37,083 bases of DNA from an uncultured Clostridia bacterium (GTDB lineage: Bacteria; Bacillota; Clostridia; TANB77; CAG-465). Each line of letters starts with the position of its first letter. Position 1 is the stretch's first letter. The notes under the pieces are model-generated. The model ran no database searches and was not told the origin of the DNA. It saw only the letters and a program-made list of their open reading frames with translations. Positions 33,720-37,083 of the stretch are shown piece after piece. A program made the position numbers and the translations under genes. The stretch is from positions 1 to 37,083 of the forward strand of contig CALWOE010000009.1 of NCBI GenBank assembly GCA_944383035.1, read 5' to 3'.

Positions 33720-34534
33720 ACTTTCCTTTCATTTATTTTTTGTAATATTTGATTTGTAAAATTATTTACTTGATACAAAAGATATATTGCTCCAACAAGT
33801 ATTATTTTGTAAAGTAAAGTATCTTTACTTTTATATGAAATTGGTATAAAAATTATAAATTTTACAATTATTTGAATTGATAAACTTGTTATAAACATTT
33901 TTATCCACACATCAAAAATACCTTTCATAAAATTATTTGCTGAAAATATAAAAACTATTGGTGATATTGCAATTAGAAAAATAATTGTAACGTATCTAAT
34001 AGAAAAATTTATTAAAAGTGATACTGCACCAAAAGAAATAATTCCTTTTATAACCCCATCAACACTAAATATATCATTATTCATTATTTGTGCAATATCT
34101 GTTATATTTTCTTGTAGACTTACAAAATTTATTTTTGTAGAGATAACTTGTTCAAAGAAAGAGTCAAAACAATTTGTTAATATATGAAAAAATTCTAAAA
34201 TTAAAGAACAAATATAGTAACTATTATTAACAACTACTGCAATTACAATTATTTTAAGAATAAACTTATACACATTTTCCACTTTATTTCCGTTATATAT
34301 ACTTATTATAAATGTAAAAGCATAATAGATGATATTAAATAGAATAAGTGAATTTGCAATTATTATAATTCCATTTATTTTATTTTCAAAGAAAAAGTTT
34401 TTTAATGGTTCTTCTTTTAAAATATCTTGTGATATAACAAGTATTTTATCTAGTAATGGAAAAATCTGTGTTTCTACAGATTTAAAAATTTTATCTGCTA
34501 TTATATCTAAATTATTTAATATATTTTCTTGCAT
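33716..34534 (-). CDS. VirB6/TrbL-like channel protein
   Basis: 272-residue polytopic protein with an N-terminal soluble helix and about six membrane segments (near 54-78, 90-112, 160-180, 183-201, 208-228, 240-258). The segment IRYVTIIFLIAISPIVFIFSA resembles the conserved core of the VirB6/TrbL family, which forms part of the inner-membrane channel. It has no separate Shine-Dalgarno and begins one base after the VirB2-like stop, so it is translationally coupled. Family call is by topology and motif. Confidence 0.75.
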   Translation of the reverse strand: MQENILNNLDIIADKIFKSVETQIFPLLDKILVISQDILKEEPLKNFFFENKINGIIIIANSLILFNIIYYAFTFIISIYNGNKVENVYKFILKIIVIAVVVNNSYYICSLILEFFHILTNCFDSFFEQVISTKINFVSLQENITDIAQIMNNDIFSVDGVIKGIISFGAVSLLINFSIRYVTIIFLIAISPIVFIFSANNFMKGIFDVWIKMFITSLSIQIIVKFIIFIPISYKSKDTLLYKIILVGAIYLLYQVNNFTNQILQKINERKV

Positions 34535-34535
34535 A

Positions 34536-34853
34536 TTAAATTAAAGCTTCAACAAATTTAATTATAAGATCTAATGATAAAATTATTCCATAACCGACAA
34601 TTGCATTTATAATTACTTTTTTACCAAGAATCATTTTTTCTTCATTACCAAAACTAAACTTTCTAATCATCACACCAGCAGCAATAGCAACTCCAGCAGC
34701 AGGTGTTGCAAGTTTTTCTAAATATCCTTTTATTTTCTTTAAAATAGTATTTAATTTATTTACAAGTGTAGGATCTGCAGCATATACATTACTCGTAAAT
34801 AAAAAGACAAAAACTAACAACATTATAATACAAATACATTTTTTAAAATTCAT
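34536..34853 (-). CDS. VirB2-like pilin or membrane subunit with signal peptide
   Basis: 105 residues. A signal peptide ends at VYA-AD (probable cleavage after Ala25). The mature protein starts with a charged helix and then has two hydrophobic segments, near 52-64 (LATPAAGVAIAAGVMI) and 82-102, separated by a basic loop, which is the VirB2/TrbC pilin plan. GGGAGGGGG precedes the ATG within the end of the coupling-protein gene (11-nt overlap). Position between a T4CP and a VirB6-like gene supports this. Confidence 0.75.
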   Translation of the reverse strand: MNFKKCICIIMLLVFVFLFTSNVYAADPTLVNKLNTILKKIKGYLEKLATPAAGVAIAAGVMIRKFSFGNEEKMILGKKVIINAIVGYGIILSLDLIIKFVEALI

Positions 34854-36621
34854 TTTCCCCCTCCCATCTTTTAAGTTTCACAAACTCATATAAATTAATA
34901 CTTTTACCATTTGATAAAATACATACTGCTTCATATACATTTAGCATTTGCGAAAAATACTCTTCACTAATTAAATACTGTAATCTTTCTTGATAATTTA
35001 TACTTTCTGCTATTCCAGATTTATAATTTTTAAAAGACTTACTAATCATATTGTATTTACTACTTGGAGATATCTCTGAATAATTTTTAGATTTTAAAAC
35101 ACTTGTTGTTTTCCCAATTTGTTTTATTATTTTACTAATAGTATAAACATCATCATTTCTAAACCAGATTTTGTTTACAAAATTTTGAAAGATTACATTA
35201 GATATTTCTTCTTTTTGTAAAATACTATTTAAAGAAGAATAACTTTGCATAGATACAACGTTTATACATTTAAATTCTCTTGATAAAGAAAAAAATTGTG
35301 CATCAGAATTATTAGCAATAATTTCATATTCATCACATATAAAAAATATATCTTTTTTATATTTACTATTTTTTAAAACTTGATTTTGAAAATCTAATTT
35401 TATGTACGTAGATATAATTCTTGATAATCTTTCATTTTTACTTATATCAACGGATAAAACAAATATTTTATTTTCATAAAAATTTATAAATTCAGAGTTA
35501 TCACAAAACTTATTATATATTTCATAATTTGTCACAAAAATACTTGTCATTCTTGTCATCTCAGATTTTATAATTCCAATTGTTCTATCATCAAGTTTTA
35601 AATATTCATTTTTAATAGTTAGTAAACAATTATTTAAACTAAATAAAAATGTATTATCATATTTATTTTCTAAAATATTATTTTTTAAAAGTTTTAGCTT
35701 ACTTTCTAAATAATCTTTATCAACTATTAATTTATGTAATTCACCTATATCAACATATTCTTTGTATGATCGTATTAATATAATAAAATGTCTAAAATAT
35801 TCTTCTGCCTTATCTAACCAGTAAGGATCCGATAAATTTTTACTTTGATTTAATTCTAAAACTTTTTTTAAAGTACTTGCAAGTTCTATTTCATTTAACT
35901 CATTGTTTAATGGATTATATTTTTTATCATTATATAAATTTAAATTTATTATTAGATTTTCTTTATTATATTTCTTAGCAACATTTCTTACTATATCTAT
36001 AAAATTTCCTTTAATATCTATTATAAGTCCAAAAATATTATTTTTTATAAAATAATCTAATATATTAGTTATTGCACTACTAGTCTTTCCACTACCTATA
36101 CTACCAGTAATTAAAATATTTTGATACATACCATTTTTTTCTAAGTAAATATCATTGTCACTTTTATCTTTACCTATATATAATGAATCCTTTTTGGGAA
36201 TAACACTATTTTTTCTTTTAGAAATTAAAAAATTGTGAATAAAATAAATTGATTTAAAAACAAAAAAATATAAAAAAATCAGATATGAAACTTTAAAAAT
36301 AATAATTTTATTTCCTAAAATATTAGTAATATCAATATTTTTATTTAAAATATTAATATATATAAAATTAGAATTAAAAAATTTATATGAAATTGAAAAC
36401 CTAAACAATGTAACTACAAAAGAAATAATAAATATATTTAATATTTCTTTATATTTTTTACTAATTGCTTTACTTAATTTTGCTATATTCGTCTCCTCTT
36501 TATTAACATATTTTTCTAATTTTGTACCTCCATCAGTATAGAAAATATATTTTTCCATATAATTAAAAATATATACAAAAAAATATATCATCAAAAAAAT
36601 ATATTCAATTAAATAAAACAT
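34843..36621 (-). CDS. Second VirD4/TraD-like coupling ATPase
   Basis: 592 residues. Three or more N-terminal membrane segments (about 2-20, 60-78, 106-128), then an ATPase: P-loop GSIGSGKT at 173-180, IIDIKGNF, DPYWLDKAEEYFRHF (compare DPFW in the other copy), Walker B FFICDEYEII near 425 and a VVSMQSYSSL segment. It belongs to the same superfamily as the protein at 17621-19579 but is clearly divergent, with DEYE for DEFA. It heads the operon with VirB2-, VirB6- and VirB3-like genes. Weak ribosome binding site GGTGATG. Possible dual role, replacing the missing VirB4, is speculation. Confidence 0.88.
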   Translation of the reverse strand: MFYLIEYIFLMIYFFVYIFNYMEKYIFYTDGGTKLEKYVNKEETNIAKLSKAISKKYKEILNIFIISFVVTLFRFSISYKFFNSNFIYINILNKNIDITNILGNKIIIFKVSYLIFLYFFVFKSIYFIHNFLISKRKNSVIPKKDSLYIGKDKSDNDIYLEKNGMYQNILITGSIGSGKTSSAITNILDYFIKNNIFGLIIDIKGNFIDIVRNVAKKYNKENLIINLNLYNDKKYNPLNNELNEIELASTLKKVLELNQSKNLSDPYWLDKAEEYFRHFIILIRSYKEYVDIGELHKLIVDKDYLESKLKLLKNNILENKYDNTFLFSLNNCLLTIKNEYLKLDDRTIGIIKSEMTRMTSIFVTNYEIYNKFCDNSEFINFYENKIFVLSVDISKNERLSRIISTYIKLDFQNQVLKNSKYKKDIFFICDEYEIIANNSDAQFFSLSREFKCINVVSMQSYSSLNSILQKEEISNVIFQNFVNKIWFRNDDVYTISKIIKQIGKTTSVLKSKNYSEISPSSKYNMISKSFKNYKSGIAESINYQERLQYLISEEYFSQMLNVYEAVCILSNGKSINLYEFVKLKRWEGENEF

Positions 36622-36636
36622 TGCATCACCAAAAAT

Positions 36637-36664
36637 ATTTTATCATGTTATATTTTTTATTCAA
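36637..36664 (-). promoter_or_regulatory. Promoter of the type IV secretion-like operon
   Basis: TTGAAT (36664-36659), 16 bases, TAAAAT (36642-36637) with TG before it; 16 bases above the start codon. Confidence 0.6.
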
Positions 36665-36709
36665 TATTTTTTTATAAATATTACAAAATATGATATTTTA
36701 AGATAAAAT

Positions 36710-36738
36710 TTGACAGACAAAATATTAAAAAATAAGAT
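36710..36738 (+). promoter_or_regulatory. Possible distal promoter of tRNA cluster
   Basis: TTGACA (36710-36715), 17 bases, TAAGAT (36733-36738). Tandem with the promoter at 36785; the -10 matches four of six. Confidence 0.45.
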
Positions 36739-36784
36739 TATGAAAAAAATTTTCACATTTTTATAACTTTTTTTTAAAAAAGTG

Positions 36785-36813
36785 TTGACAAAATGATAAA
36801 AGTATTGTATTAT
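36785..36813 (+). promoter_or_regulatory. Promoter of tRNA cluster
   Basis: TTGACA (36785-36790), 17 bases, TATTAT (36808-36813), 20 bases before tRNA-Lys. Confidence 0.85.
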
Positions 36814-36833
36814 GTATTAGCAGTACATTGCAT

Positions 36834-36909
36834 GGGCCATTAGCTCAGTTGGCAGAGCACTTGACTTTTAATCAAGTTGTCCGCAGTTCGAATCTGCGAT
36901 GGCTCACCA
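36834..36909 (+). tRNA. tRNA-Lys (UUU)
   Basis: Full cloverleaf: acceptor GGGCCAT/ATGGCTC, anticodon loop CTTTTAA with TTT, T arm with GTTCGAATC, discriminator A and encoded CCA. Confidence 0.97.
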
Positions 36910-36916
36910 CAAATGG

Positions 36917-36991
36917 GGCCCGTTGGTCAATCGGTTAAGACATCGCCCTTTCACGGCGGAGTGAGGAGTTCGACTCTCCTACGGGTCACCA
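36917..36991 (+). tRNA. tRNA-Glu (UUC)
   Basis: Acceptor GGCCCGT/ACGGGTC, anticodon loop CTTTCAC with TTC, GTTCGACTC T arm, encoded CCA. Seven bases after tRNA-Lys. Confidence 0.96.
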
Positions 36992-37005
36992 TAATGTACG
37001 CAAAC

Positions 37006-37081
37006 GCTGGAATAGCTCAGCAGGTAGAGCAACGGTCTTGTAAACCGTAGGTCGCCCGTTCGATTCGGGCTTTCAGCTCCA
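37006..37081 (+). tRNA. tRNA-Thr (UGU)
   Basis: Acceptor GCTGGAA/TTTCAGC, anticodon loop CTTGTAA with TGT, GTTCGATTC T arm, discriminator T and encoded CCA at the window edge. More tRNAs may follow outside. Confidence 0.96.
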
Positions 37082-37083
37082 TT

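Noticed and set aside
36622-37083. Integration (attachment) site of a mobile element at the tRNA genes
   Set aside because: The secretion-like operon lies on the 5' side of the tRNAs, with no integrase and no repeat of a tRNA 3' end in the window.
1-37083. CRISPR array, insertion sequence or prophage
   Set aside because: No regularly spaced repeats, transposase, integrase or phage structural genes were seen.

Overview
The window is 37 kb of very AT-rich chromosome from a low-GC member of the Bacillota (Firmicutes), most likely an uncultured Clostridia-type organism. The evidence is a T-box leader, a walRK two-component pair, the Bacillus-like synteny ffs-dnaX-ebfC-recR and metG/holB/ricT/tatD, DnaD/DnaI primosome genes, strong GGAGG ribosome binding sites and near-consensus TTGNNN-17-TATAAT promoters. 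TAA, TAG and TGA are all used as stops, so the code is standard. Genus cannot be set from this sequence alone. Almost everything is on the minus strand; only two small XRE regulators, a DnaJ-like gene, two or three putative small RNAs and three tRNAs are on the plus strand.

Layout (low to high coordinate). 1-299: a self-contained small-RNA unit. 300-3275: valS with a small membrane protein gene, behind a T-box riboswitch. 3287-9807: one long minus-strand operon (a 463-aa membrane protein, acpS, metG, lepB, holB, ricT, ferredoxin). 9932-10803: two tandem paralogous XRE regulators with duplicated control regions. 10802-13800: walR-walK-tatD with a WalR-type direct repeat upstream. 14011-16780: short SRP RNA, dnaX, ebfC, recR. 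16788-20442: a secreted protein, then a VirD4-type coupling ATPase with two small unknown genes. 20524-25862: cell-surface genes (VanW, CofE-like ligase, VanY carboxypeptidase with two BIg2 domains, an anchored protein). 25966-29952: RNase P RNA, a coiled-coil protein, gyrA. 29963-33100: dnaJ-like gene convergent with dnaI and dnaD. 33128-33397: a perfect consensus promoter and a terminator enclosing a structured noncoding RNA of about 230 nt. 33396-36664: a tight four-gene type IV secretion-like operon (second coupling ATPase, VirB2-like, VirB6-like, VirB3/PrgI-like). 36710-37081: tRNA-Lys, tRNA-Glu, tRNA-Thr.

Most of the window is core information processing: tRNA charging, the replication clamp loader and primosome, gyrase, recombination, signal peptidase, and SRP and RNase P RNAs. 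The unusual parts are the two separate secretion-like modules embedded in core genes, each with its own VirD4-type ATPase but with no VirB4 ATPase, relaxase or integrase in the window; the ValRS of apparently archaeal/rickettsial type placed under a Firmicute T-box; and the unassigned small-RNA loci. I see no CRISPR array, insertion sequence or prophage.
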